From NCBI RefSeq assembly GCF_900168065.1, contig NZ_FUZZ01000001.1:2972623-3036622 (forward strand): DNA of 64,000 nt, read 5' to 3'. The notes below the pieces were generated by a model. It was not told the origin of the DNA. It saw nothing but the letters and a program-made list of their open reading frames with translations, and ran no database searches. Of this stretch, positions 45,960-54,271 are shown in pieces; the first letter of the stretch is position 1, and every line of letters begins with the position of its first letter. The stretch comes from Chitinophaga ginsengisegetis. Its GTDB lineage: Bacteria > Bacteroidota > Bacteroidia > Chitinophagales > Chitinophagaceae. The translations under genes were made by a program, and so were the position numbers.

Positions 45960-46568
45960 ATGAAAAAAACCTTTTTCAATTGTTTACTGGGAACCGCCCT
46001 GTTATTGGGTTCCGGCGCATACGCGCAGAAGGCACAATCTCTGTTCAACGGTAAAAATCTCGATGGCTGGAAAATACATGGTACAGAGAAATGGTACGTG
46101 GAAAACGGGGAGCTGATCTGCGAAAGCGGTCCGGATAAAGAATATGGCTACCTGGCTACCGACGGCCAATACAAGGATTTTGAGCTGACCGTACAATTCA
46201 AACAGGAAGCCAATGGCAACAGCGGCGTATTTTTCCACTCCTCACTGGAAGGCACCAAAATCACCGGCTGGCAGGCAGAAGTAGCGCCGCCTGATATGCA
46301 TACCGGCGGTATCTACGAATCGTACGGCCGTGGATGGCTCATTCAGCCCGACAAAGAGAAAGAAAAGTTCCTGAAAATGGGCGAATGGAATACCATGAAA
46401 GTAAAGGTGCAGGGCGACAATGTAACCACCTGGCTCAATGGTCATGAAATGATTACCCTGAAAGATGATAAGATTGGCGCGGCCAATGGCCAGATAGCTC
46501 TGCAGATCCATTCCGGTGGCGGTATCAAGGTAAGATGGAAAAACATCAAAGTGGTACCTTTAAAGTAG
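45960..46568 (+). CDS. Secreted DUF1080 (3-keto-disaccharide hydrolase-like) protein
   Basis: Exported protein of 202 residues with a signal peptide (1-22, ending GAYAQ) and one DUF1080 domain, a concanavalin/LamG-like jelly roll. Typical motifs are SLFNGKNLDGWKIHG, NSGVFFHSSLEG and GGIYESYGRGW. Some family members hydrolyse 3-keto-glycosides or beta-glucans, while many have no known activity. A catalytic residue cannot be assigned by eye. It lies between rny and an SDR gene; the 16-base gap to the SDR gene suggests co-transcription. Confidence 0.85.
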   Translation: MKKTFFNCLLGTALLLGSGAYAQKAQSLFNGKNLDGWKIHGTEKWYVENGELICESGPDKEYGYLATDGQYKDFELTVQFKQEANGNSGVFFHSSLEGTKITGWQAEVAPPDMHTGGIYESYGRGWLIQPDKEKEKFLKMGEWNTMKVKVQGDNVTTWLNGHEMITLKDDKIGAANGQIALQIHSGGGIKVRWKNIKVVPLK

Positions 46569-46584
46569 TAAATACACCCGTTGA

Positions 46585-47373
46585 ATGCACTTTACGGATA
46601 AAGTAATATTAATTACAGGCGCCAGCTCAGGGATAGGCCAGGAGCTGGCGCTTTTGCTGGCAAAAGAAAAAGCCCGGCTGATCCTCGCAGCACGGAACCA
46701 GCCCGCCCTGGAAGCAGTACGCAACCAATGCCTGCTGCATACGCCCCATTGCGAAATATTGCTGATGGACGTAACCAATGAAACCCAGGTAAATGAAGGC
46801 GCCCAACGCGCGCTTCAGTTTTTCGGAAAGATAGATGTGCTGGTGAATAATGCCGGCGTTACCCAACGGTCCAAACTGATAGATACTTCCGTAGCAGCCA
46901 TCCGCCAGCTGATGGAAGTGAATTTCTTTGGCGCGGTAATGCTTACCAAAGCCCTGTTGCCTCATTTTAAAGAACAGGGCAGCGGCCAGGTCATTGTGAT
47001 CAGCAGCATGGCCGGCCTCATGGGCTATCCCTGGCGCTCCGGGTATAATGCCGCCAAACACGCGCTGCAAGGGTATTTTGAAACCCTGCAAACCGAACAA
47101 CCCATTCCCCGGTTATATACCACCATTGTTTGCCCGGGCCGCATACACACGCCCATTACCTATTCTGCCATCACCGGCAACGGCGAGCCTTACGGAAAAA
47201 TGGACCCCGGCCAGGCGAATGGCATACCCGTAGACCGCTGCGCACGGCAGATCCTAAAGGCCATGCATAAACGAAAAAAAATAGTGCTGATCGCCCGGGA
47301 AGAAAAGATCCTGCTATGGATTAAAAGATATTTTCCACCCCTGTTTTATGTGATTGCGCGCAAAGGGAATTAA
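46585..47373 (+). CDS. SDR family NAD(P)-dependent oxidoreductase
   Basis: Cytosolic or membrane-associated short-chain dehydrogenase of 262 residues. Nucleotide-binding motif TGASSGIGQEL (residues 11-21), NNAGVTQ (near 89), catalytic Ser in VISSMAGLMG, and YNAAK with catalytic Tyr and Lys (near 154-158). The overall pattern, including the C-terminal KRKKIVLIAREEKILLWIKR, resembles DHRS7-like reductases with a hydrophobic C-terminal end, which may touch the membrane. Substrate unknown. It precedes the purine nucleoside phosphorylase gene by 23 bases. Confidence 0.9.
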   Translation: MHFTDKVILITGASSGIGQELALLLAKEKARLILAARNQPALEAVRNQCLLHTPHCEILLMDVTNETQVNEGAQRALQFFGKIDVLVNNAGVTQRSKLIDTSVAAIRQLMEVNFFGAVMLTKALLPHFKEQGSGQVIVISSMAGLMGYPWRSGYNAAKHALQGYFETLQTEQPIPRLYTTIVCPGRIHTPITYSAITGNGEPYGKMDPGQANGIPVDRCARQILKAMHKRKKIVLIAREEKILLWIKRYFPPLFYVIARKGN

Positions 47374-47396
47374 TTTGCAGCAAATTCAACAAACGT

Positions 47397-48218
47397 ATGG
47401 ACCTGTTACTGCAACAAATAGCTGCGGCTACTACCTATCTGCAATCCTTTTCCTTCGAACAGCCGCGTGTGGGCGTAGTATTGGGCACGGGTCTCGGGGA
47501 ACTGGTAAATCATATCAAAATAGCCCATTCCATTCCCTACCAGCAAATTCCTCATTTCCCGGAATCTACCGTAGAATCACATAAAGGCCACCTGATCCTC
47601 GGGCATATCGGCAATACGCCGGTGATAGCCATGCAGGGCCGCTTTCATTACTATGAAGGCTACACGATGCAGCAAATCACTTTCCCGGTAAGGGTAATGA
47701 AAGCGCTGGGCATTCAGCAGCTGCTGCTTAGCAATGCCGCCGGTGGCATGAATCCTGGTTTTAAGAAAGGCGACCTGATTTTACTGGATGATCATATTAA
47801 TATGCAGCCGGAAAACCCGCTGCGCGGCCTCAACTCGCCGGCATACGGCCCGCGCTTCCCGGATATGAGCTGCCCGTATAACCCGGAGCTGGGCGCTAAA
47901 TTAGAGATGGCTGCCGCTTCACTGGGTACTTCATTAAAAAAGGGTGTATACGTATCCGTTATGGGCCCCAACCTGGAAACTAGGGCGGAATACCGCTTCC
48001 TCCGCATGATAGGCGCCGACCTGGTGGGCATGAGTACCGTGCCGGAAGTAATTGTGGCTAATCAGCTGCAACTGCCTTGTGCAGCCGTATCGGTAGTAAC
48101 GGATGAATGCGATCCTGATAACCTGCACGCGGTTTCTATTGAAGAAATTATTGCGGTAGCCGGTAAGGCGGATAAATTGCTGAGCGGGCTCTTTGCCCAG
48201 GTGATTGCCGGATTGTAG
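47397..48218 (+). CDS. punA: Purine-nucleoside phosphorylase (inosine/guanosine type)
   Basis: Cytosolic trimeric enzyme of 273 residues that splits inosine and guanosine with phosphate in purine salvage. Motifs: VVLGTGLGELVNHI (phosphate loop), ESHKGHL, GRFHYYEGY, NAAGGMNPGFKKGDL, and the base-binding MGPNLETRAEYRFLRMIGAD with VTDECDP. This combination is diagnostic of the MTAP/PNP class I (PNP, not MTA phosphorylase) branch. It is the last gene of the rightward run from pheT and ends at a strong terminator. Confidence 0.93.
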   Translation: MDLLLQQIAAATTYLQSFSFEQPRVGVVLGTGLGELVNHIKIAHSIPYQQIPHFPESTVESHKGHLILGHIGNTPVIAMQGRFHYYEGYTMQQITFPVRVMKALGIQQLLLSNAAGGMNPGFKKGDLILLDDHINMQPENPLRGLNSPAYGPRFPDMSCPYNPELGAKLEMAAASLGTSLKKGVYVSVMGPNLETRAEYRFLRMIGADLVGMSTVPEVIVANQLQLPCAAVSVVTDECDPDNLHAVSIEEIIAVAGKADKLLSGLFAQVIAGL

Positions 48219-48279
48219 CGGAGGTTGTTTTACCCGGGATAAACCTGGTTATACTGATTACTTTGAGTTCTTTTAAATA

Positions 48280-48318
48280 AAACAGCGGCTTCGATGAGCC
48301 GCTGTTTCTTTATTTTTT
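48280..48318 (+). terminator. Intrinsic terminator between punA and scpB
   Basis: An 11-bp perfect stem (48280-48290 with 48297-48307) has a 6-base loop and is followed by a T-rich run. It overlaps the end of the convergent scpB gene. Confidence 0.85.
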
Positions 48319-49530
48319 TCCGGAATTGTCGTCATTTTCATCTTCTTCATCTTCTTCGTCTTCTTCTTCGTCGTCATCATAATCATCGTCGTCATCATCT
48401 TCTTCATCGTCCTCTTCTTCCTCATCCTCATCTTCCACACCAGGCCCGCTAACTACCAGCAACTTTTCTCCTAAAATGGCATCTTCCATCATATCATCCG
48501 GGTCTTTATCACCATCGTCCTCATCTTCTTCTGTATCTTCTTCTTTTTCTTCTTCTCCGGAGATGACATCTTCCACGATACCATCGGGATCTTCGTTTTC
48601 TTCGCCGGGGATGCGGGAAGCGGTATCTTTTACTGCGTAAGGATCTTCGTCCTCTTCCTCCTCATCCTCTTCTGCGGTGCTGGTGTCGTTTTCACTTTCT
48701 TCTCCGCCGCCGAGTTCTTCGTTCACTTCTTCAATAATATCATCAAAACGAACAATTTCATCATCGGGTTCTACTTCTTCATCTTCAGAGGCGGGTGGTT
48801 CTTCTTCAGCGTCCGGGGTGGTTGCAGCCAGGTGATCCAGCTGATGGTCGGGGTCCAGGAGTTCGCCATCTTCTGACACCATCAGGGAATGAGCGGTTTC
48901 AGCTTCGGCGGTATGGGTGTTATGTTCTCCCCGGCCGAGGGTGGCTGTATCGTCGGTGATGAGGGTAGGTTGCACCATTTCCTCATCAAATAATTCTTTG
49001 AGTTTTGGCAGATCGGCTACGGAGCTGATGCCGAAATAATCCATAAAGGAACGGGAAACGGCGTACAGCAGCGGTTTGCCGGGCTGGTCCTCACTACGGC
49101 CGGTAATCACGATCAACTCTTTTTCCAGGAGTTTCTGGATAGAATAATCGGTGCTCACGCCGCGGATATATTCAATTTCGCCTTTGGAAATGGGCTGCCG
49201 GTAGGCGATGATGGCCAGGGTTTCCAGGGCGGCGGTGGACAGGCGCTTCAGGAATTTATCCCCGTTGAGCTGGGCCACTGTCTGGTAATATTCTTTTTTG
49301 GTGAGGAACTGGTAGCCTCCCCCGCTGCTACGTACTTCAAAAGCATAAAATTCAGAGCTGTACTTCTCCCGGATGGCTTCCATAGCGGCTTCCACCTGAT
49401 CCAGGTTGGTACGGTCTTCCAGAAAAGCCAGTGCATTATTAAGCAGATCCACTATTTCCAGCAAAGGTAACGGCCGGTCGGCGGCGAAAATTAATGCTTC
49501 CACGTGCGGGATGATCTGTGATATTTCCAT
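48310..49530 (-). CDS. scpB: SMC-ScpAB complex subunit ScpB with a long acidic C-terminal extension
   Basis: Chromosome condensation factor that joins ScpA and bridges SMC heads. Residues 1-182 match ScpB: two winged-helix domains with IIPHVEALIFAADRPLPLLE, STAALETLAIIAYRQPISK and IEYIRGVSTDYSIQKLLEK, ending YFGISSVADLPKL. The family is normally about 180-200 residues. Here 224 residues follow (183-406), mostly Asp and Glu, with runs of up to ten acidic residues and a short hydrophobic island AILGEKLLVVSGPGV near 351-365. The tail is probably disordered and strongly negative. It could mimic DNA or modulate DNA contact. The frame is clean, with no sign of a frameshift. Confidence 0.93.
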   Translation of the reverse strand: MEISQIIPHVEALIFAADRPLPLLEIVDLLNNALAFLEDRTNLDQVEAAMEAIREKYSSEFYAFEVRSSGGGYQFLTKKEYYQTVAQLNGDKFLKRLSTAALETLAIIAYRQPISKGEIEYIRGVSTDYSIQKLLEKELIVITGRSEDQPGKPLLYAVSRSFMDYFGISSVADLPKLKELFDEEMVQPTLITDDTATLGRGEHNTHTAEAETAHSLMVSEDGELLDPDHQLDHLAATTPDAEEEPPASEDEEVEPDDEIVRFDDIIEEVNEELGGGEESENDTSTAEEDEEEEDEDPYAVKDTASRIPGEENEDPDGIVEDVISGEEEKEEDTEEDEDDGDKDPDDMMEDAILGEKLLVVSGPGVEDEDEEEEDDEEDDDDDDYDDDEEEDEEDEEDENDDNSGKK

Positions 49531-49639
49531 ACGTTAACAGGAGATGTGGATTTACAAAAAAGGTCAAAGACCGAAAATACAGTCTTTGACCCTAATCTGA
49601 AAATATTAATTCAGTTGTTGACTTAGTGTTAATAAACCC

Positions 49640-50524
49640 TTAGTTCGCCAATGCAGCCGCACCGCTCACGATTTCTGTCAGCTCAGTGGTAATAGCAGCC
49701 TGACGGGCACGGTTGTAAGAGATCTTCAGGGAACGGAGCAATTCGCTGGCGTTTTCTGTAGCCTTATCCATTGCCGTCATACGGGCGCCATGCTCAGAAG
49801 CGTGGGAATCCAGGATGGCTTTGAAGAACTGGGTGTTCAGGATCTTAGGCATCAGTTCAGCAATCAGGGTATCTTTTTCAGGTTCAAAGATGAAGTCTGC
49901 TTTCAGACCACTCTTTTCCTTATTTTCTACTTTTGCGATTGGCAGGAACTGCTCTGCTACAAAGATCTGCGTAGCAGCATTTTTGAATTCGCTGTAAACG
50001 ATTTCAACGGCATCGTAAGTACCATCGGTAAAACCCTGCAGGGCTACTGCAGCCGCTTCTTTCACATGATCAAAGGTAAGACTGCCAAAAAGCTGCCAGA
50101 ACTTATCATTTACTTTGTAACCGTTCTGTACAAAGTGATCATATCCTTTTTTACCAATAGGCAAGATTTCTACCTGGCCTTGTTCAAACTGTTCAGCATA
50201 CTTTTCGCGGATCACGCGTTTAGCTGTTTTGATCAGGTTGGAGTTGAAGGCGCCGCACAAACCCCTGTCGGAAGTAATGACCACAATCAGTACTTTTTCA
50301 ACCTGACGCTGTGCTGCCAGTGGTGTGTCGATATTGCCTTCGCTGTTGGAAACAATATTCTGCAACATTTCCTGGAGCTTTACGGCATACGGACGCATCA
50401 GCATGATGGCATCCTGTGCACGTCTTAATTTAGCAGCACTTACCATTTTCATGGCTTTGGTGATCTGCTGACCAGATTGAATAGATTTGATTCGGTTACG
50501 AACTTCTTTAAGCTGTCCGGACAT
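49640..50524 (-). CDS. atpG: ATP synthase F1 subunit gamma
   Basis: Central rotor shaft of F1Fo ATP synthase, 294 residues. The N-terminal helix LKEVRNRIKSIQSGQQITKAMKMVSAAKLRRAQ is diagnostic (cited as RIKSIQSGQQITKAMKMVSA), as is the C-terminal helix RSLKISYNRARQAAITTELTEI. The middle Rossmann-like part begins VLIVVITSDRGLCGAFN. No other ATP synthase gene lies beside it: scpB is downstream and a DJ-1 gene upstream. On the minus strand a TACCTTTG element (50601-50594) about 70 bases upstream fits the Bacteroidota -7 consensus, so it seems to be transcribed alone. Confidence 0.96.
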   Translation of the reverse strand: MSGQLKEVRNRIKSIQSGQQITKAMKMVSAAKLRRAQDAIMLMRPYAVKLQEMLQNIVSNSEGNIDTPLAAQRQVEKVLIVVITSDRGLCGAFNSNLIKTAKRVIREKYAEQFEQGQVEILPIGKKGYDHFVQNGYKVNDKFWQLFGSLTFDHVKEAAAVALQGFTDGTYDAVEIVYSEFKNAATQIFVAEQFLPIAKVENKEKSGLKADFIFEPEKDTLIAELMPKILNTQFFKAILDSHASEHGARMTAMDKATENASELLRSLKISYNRARQAAITTELTEIVSGAAALAN

Positions 50525-50692
50525 ATATAAAAATCAATTACGAATTACGAATTATCAATGACCAATGCAGGGATAGCCTCCTGAATTTGGCTGCAAAGGT
50601 AAGCAATGGCCGTTTAATTTGAAAATCCGTGGAAAGATTATTTAAACTTTCTTTCTTTCACTGGTAATCAATTATTTATACATGCCTGTGAA

Positions 50693-51274
50693 TTACAGGG
50701 TGATACTGGTTCCCAGTACCTGCAGAAACGCTGCGATCCACTGCGGATGAGCCGGCCATGCGGGTGCAGTTACCAGCTTGCCATCTACCACGGCTTCATA
50801 AACATTTACAGATACATAAGTGCCGCCGGAAGCGGTTACTTCGGGCGCTACTGCCGGGTAAGCCGTCAGTTTCTTTCCACGTACCACATCGGCAGCCGTC
50901 AGGATCTGGATACCATGACAAACAGCTGCTACCGGTTTATCTTCCAGGAAAAAGTGCCTGACCAGCTCCAGTACATTTTTGTTCAGCCGCAGGTATTCCG
51001 GGGCACGGCCGCCGGCTATTACCAGCGCATCATAATCAGCACCGGCTACATCGTTAAAAGTGGCATTCAACACAAACCCATGACCCGGTTTTTCACTGTA
51101 AGTCTGGTCGCCTTCAAAATCATGGATGGCCGTTTTGATCTTATCGCCCGCCGCTTTATCCGGACAAACCGCATGTACATCATGACCAATCATCTGCAGC
51201 ATCTGGAACGGAACCATTGTTTCATAATCCTCTGCGTAATCTCCTGTCAGTAATAATATCTTTTTCTGTGCCAT
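50693..51274 (-). CDS. DJ-1/PfpI family protein
   Basis: Cytosolic protein of 193 residues with the DJ-1 fold. The nucleophile elbow Cys is in [11 protein letters not shown] (near residue 118), followed by His, and an acidic residue near the N-terminus (GDYAEDYE) completes the usual catalytic set. The family includes the PfpI protease-like, YhbO/YajL deglycase/stress proteins and glyoxalase III. The sequence [19 protein letters not shown] is typical of the PfpI/YhbO branch. It is a single leftward gene. The exact reaction is not determined. Confidence 0.9.
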   Translation of the reverse strand: MAQKKILLLTGDYAEDYETMVPFQMLQMIGHDVHAVCPDKAAGDKIKTAIHDFEGDQTYSEKPGHGFVLNATFNDVAGADYDALVIAGGRAPEYLRLNKNVLELVRHFFLEDKPVAAVCHGIQILTAADVVRGKKLTAYPAVAPEVTASGGTYVSVNVYEAVVDGKLVTAPAWPAHPQWIAAFLQVLGTSITL

Positions 51275-51333
51275 AGAATGAAAGTTTTATTGCGTTAAAA
51301 AAGGCTAATGAAGATACGCATTTAGCTTTTAGC

Positions 51334-51379
51334 AAAAATGCAGCAGGAGATCATGGGTATGATCTCCTGCCGCATTTTT
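51334..51379 (-). terminator. Terminator after the TlpA-like gene
   Basis: A 12-bp stem (51343-51354 with 51359-51370) is extended by an outer 8-bp stem (51334-51341 with 51372-51379) across a 1x1 internal loop. Read leftward the outer arm ends in a U-run. It lies 15 bases past the stop codon of the TlpA-like gene. Confidence 0.85.
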
Positions 51380-51393
51380 TGCCTGGCCTGTTT

Positions 51394-52902
51394 TTACCCT
51401 TCGGTCAGTAATTTATCCAACAGCGCTTTCAGCTCAGGATTAGAAGGCCGCAGCGCATCTGCACTCACAATTTTACCATCGGGCCCAATCAGAATAAACC
51501 GCGGAATAGCATTGATATTGAATTTCTGAACAAAATCGGATTGAAAATCTTTATCTGCCAATAACTGTATGCCTTTCAGGTTTCCTTTCTGCACAAAATC
51601 CTTCCACTTCTGTTTGTCCGCGGTTTTGTCTACCGACAGGCTCACAAACCGGATCTTTTTGTGTTCATACAGCGCTTCTATCTTCGACAGATGCGGGATC
51701 TCCATTTTGCAGGGACCGCACCAGGTAGCCCATACATCTATATAAACATATTTCCCGCGTAAATCTTTCAGGGAAACTTTTTTGCCGCTCACATCTTCAT
51801 AAGAAAAATCAGGCGCAGGGGTGTTATCACTGTAAGTATTGGCGTTGCTGTAAATTTCCCGGATTTCTTTCAGGTAAGCGGGGTGCTTTGTACCGGCGAT
51901 ATAACTTTTATACAAACTATCGCGCACCGGTTTATCCTTCAGCATTTTCAGGGCATTCCGGGTACCGGTATACGTGTAGTATTGCAGCATAAAAGAGTCT
52001 TTGATTTCCCCTTTTGAAATATACAGTCCCATCATGGTCCGTATATTATTATCTTCTATCGATGCTTCAAACAAATGCCTGTACTTTGAGTACTGGATGG
52101 TAGACAGGTACTGATCCAGCACCTGCCTGTACCAGGCGGATTGTTGAAACAACGCAGCGTCATTTTTATCCCAGTCGCTCACCGTTAGTTTATCCAGCTG
52201 CGCACGTTCTGTGCTGTCTAGCCTTTTCACCCGCATAGCGCGGCCGGCTTCCTGCATGCGCCGCTGGAAGGCGGTATCTTTCCTGTCGCCGGTTTCCATC
52301 AGTTTATAAAAAGCCGCCTGCTTCTCCAGGTCTGTTCCATAATACAGGCTGTAGTGGGCCAGCACATATTTGCCATAGTACGCCAGGTCCTTACCGGCCA
52401 TCTCCCGGAAAAATGCGCTGGGCGATTGGTCAAACGAGTGCTGCCCATCTTTTACAAAAGCCTCCATCTTACCGATAAATACCGGAACAGGGGTATATAA
52501 AGCTTCCTGTCCAAGCATCTGCTCCGGATCAGTGGCTACATATTGAGACAATGCTTTTCGTGCGTCTGCAGTGGCATTGTTTTCAAAGCTGCCTTTGCCG
52601 CTGAAACGGTAAGTACTATCCGGCCCCAGCGCAATCTGAAGCTGGTAGCCCGGCTCCAGGTACACCTGTCCTACGCCGGTCAGGGAATAAAATCCCTTTG
52701 CAGGTAAGGTTACTTTGGTATCAAAGGTGCCGTCTCCATTTACGGGGATCAGCAGATCGGCGCCGGTCATGTTTTTCAGATGAAGCGGCGTAGTGATGTC
52801 GCTGCCACTCAATTTCCCGGAAAGAGTAGTAGTCTGTTTCTGCGCAGCAGCGGTTGTAAACAGCAGTGTGCAGGGTATCAGTGCAAGAATAATATTTTTC
52901 AT
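51394..52902 (-). CDS. TlpA-like thiol-disulfide oxidoreductase with DUF4369 domain
   Basis: Exported protein of 502 residues. Signal peptide 1-20. The N-terminal DUF4369-like beta domain (about 25-115) includes TTLSGKLSGSDITTPLHLKN. A helical linker (about 130-350) follows, then a C-terminal thioredoxin domain (about 365-502) with active site WATWCGPCKME (C395, C398) and cis-Pro in NAIPRF. Such proteins reduce disulfides on the periplasmic side of the outer membrane. The gene starts 10 bases before the SusD gene ends, so it is the last member of the sigma-FecR-SusC-SusD unit. It may reduce imported Cys-containing peptides or the locus proteins; this is inference. Confidence 0.9.
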   Translation of the reverse strand: MKNIILALIPCTLLFTTAAAQKQTTTLSGKLSGSDITTPLHLKNMTGADLLIPVNGDGTFDTKVTLPAKGFYSLTGVGQVYLEPGYQLQIALGPDSTYRFSGKGSFENNATADARKALSQYVATDPEQMLGQEALYTPVPVFIGKMEAFVKDGQHSFDQSPSAFFREMAGKDLAYYGKYVLAHYSLYYGTDLEKQAAFYKLMETGDRKDTAFQRRMQEAGRAMRVKRLDSTERAQLDKLTVSDWDKNDAALFQQSAWYRQVLDQYLSTIQYSKYRHLFEASIEDNNIRTMMGLYISKGEIKDSFMLQYYTYTGTRNALKMLKDKPVRDSLYKSYIAGTKHPAYLKEIREIYSNANTYSDNTPAPDFSYEDVSGKKVSLKDLRGKYVYIDVWATWCGPCKMEIPHLSKIEALYEHKKIRFVSLSVDKTADKQKWKDFVQKGNLKGIQLLADKDFQSDFVQKFNINAIPRFILIGPDGKIVSADALRPSNPELKALLDKLLTEG

Positions 52903-52911
52903 ATAAGATGT

Positions 52912-54261
52912 TTAACGGTCATTTAATTGCATGTCTGGATTAAATTGCTGTACGCGGGCAGGGATCTGGAAAACATACTTTTTGCTGCCTGGTTCCAGCG
53001 TACCTTTTAAGGCGCCGGTGCTGTTCACCCTGCGCTCTACCAATGGCATGCGTCCTTCGCGGTCGAGGCGCTTCATGTCCATCCAGCGTTGCCCGCGGAA
53101 GGCCAGTTCCCTTCTGCGTTCCTCCAGCACTTTCTTCAACGCATCTTCTTTGCCGGTGGCAGTTATGGGTGTATAGGCATCTGGTTTGAACCGGTATTTC
53201 CGCAACTCATTTATCACGTTCATAGCGGCTTCGGTTTGATTGGCACGTGCCAGTACTTCTGCTTTTGTCAGGTACATTTCCTGGAACGTAGTGCCGAAAT
53301 TGGCATAGCCGTTTGAACCGGAAAAATAATAGTCATCCGGAAAGTCGTCAAGCGCATAGGTGAGCAACAATTTACGGAGATCACCGGCTTCGTATAAATT
53401 ACTCAGCGCATGTTGCATGCCCATCATAGAAGGGATGGTATAATCCGGAGAGCCACGTTGCCAGAGTACTTCCGGGCTCAGGTCCGTAGGCGGAAATGAG
53501 TAAGGGTCTTCGTAGTCATTGTAGTTGATCATGCTATGCGGCGCGGTTAATGCCAGGTCGGTATACTTCTTCGTGTTGTCATAATCCTGCATGTAGAGAT
53601 AGATCCTGGACAACAAACTATACGCAGCATATTTGGTAGGCCGGTACTTGTTGAGGTTTGTGAGCGGCAGCGATGCTATGGCATCCGTAACATTGGTGAT
53701 GATAGTGTCCAATGTTGTTTGTACGGAAGACCGTGGCGGTGTTTTATCAGTTACATTCGTGCTTCTTACCAGCGGTAAACCCGGGTCGTTGGCAGCCGTT
53801 GCCGGATTATAGGCTTTTGCAAACAGCGTTAGCAACATGAAGTAACAATCTGCGCGGATCACCAGCGCTTCAGCCAGTGTGGAAGCACGGGCGGCTGGTG
53901 TGCCATCTGTGGTAGCCATCGCATTATTGATGATCACATTGGTATTGTAAATCGTGTTATACAGATCGCCCCACGCAGCCGGACTTTCTTTTTCATTCTG
54001 GTCAATACCAGGACGCCAGTAATAAGCATTGGCTGCAGGTACAGTGCTCAGGTCATCAAATTCCTCATAATAATCGTCGGTACAATACAACAATGCAGCC
54101 GGGAAAGTAAGGGTCATTGGCCTGGAATTCAGCATCAGCTGGTAATCGCTCAGTTTCTCCGGAATCACGATCCCCTTTGGCTTTACTTCCAGGAACTTGT
54201 CACAGCCGGAGAAACCAGCTGTGGCAAGCAAAAGGACAAAGACAATATTGATTGATCTCAT
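52912..54261 (-). CDS. SusD/RagB-family outer-membrane lipoprotein
   Basis: Surface lipoprotein of about 449 residues. The start MRSINIVFVLLLATAG (54261) gives a clean type II signal with lipobox GFSGCDKF (acylated Cys near residue 20); the frame is open 24 codons further, into the end of susC. The N-terminal DKFLEVKPKGIVIPEKLSDY is common in SusD-like proteins, and the SusD helix ALVIRADCYFMLLTLFAKAY follows. The C-terminal LEERRRELAFRGQRWMDMKR is the conserved RagB end. It pairs with the SusC gene 10 bases upstream and is co-transcribed with the TlpA-like gene. Confidence 0.92.
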   Translation of the reverse strand: MRSINIVFVLLLATAGFSGCDKFLEVKPKGIVIPEKLSDYQLMLNSRPMTLTFPAALLYCTDDYYEEFDDLSTVPAANAYYWRPGIDQNEKESPAAWGDLYNTIYNTNVIINNAMATTDGTPAARASTLAEALVIRADCYFMLLTLFAKAYNPATAANDPGLPLVRSTNVTDKTPPRSSVQTTLDTIITNVTDAIASLPLTNLNKYRPTKYAAYSLLSRIYLYMQDYDNTKKYTDLALTAPHSMINYNDYEDPYSFPPTDLSPEVLWQRGSPDYTIPSMMGMQHALSNLYEAGDLRKLLLTYALDDFPDDYYFSGSNGYANFGTTFQEMYLTKAEVLARANQTEAAMNVINELRKYRFKPDAYTPITATGKEDALKKVLEERRRELAFRGQRWMDMKRLDREGRMPLVERRVNSTGALKGTLEPGSKKYVFQIPARVQQFNPDMQLNDR

Positions 54262-54271
54262 AGATGAATGA

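Noticed and set aside
48310..48985. ScpB acidic tail as a frameshift or assembly artefact
   Set aside because: The frame is continuous to a stop codon at a convergent terminator and codes a consistent acidic composition with non-repetitive codons; still worth confirming with long reads.
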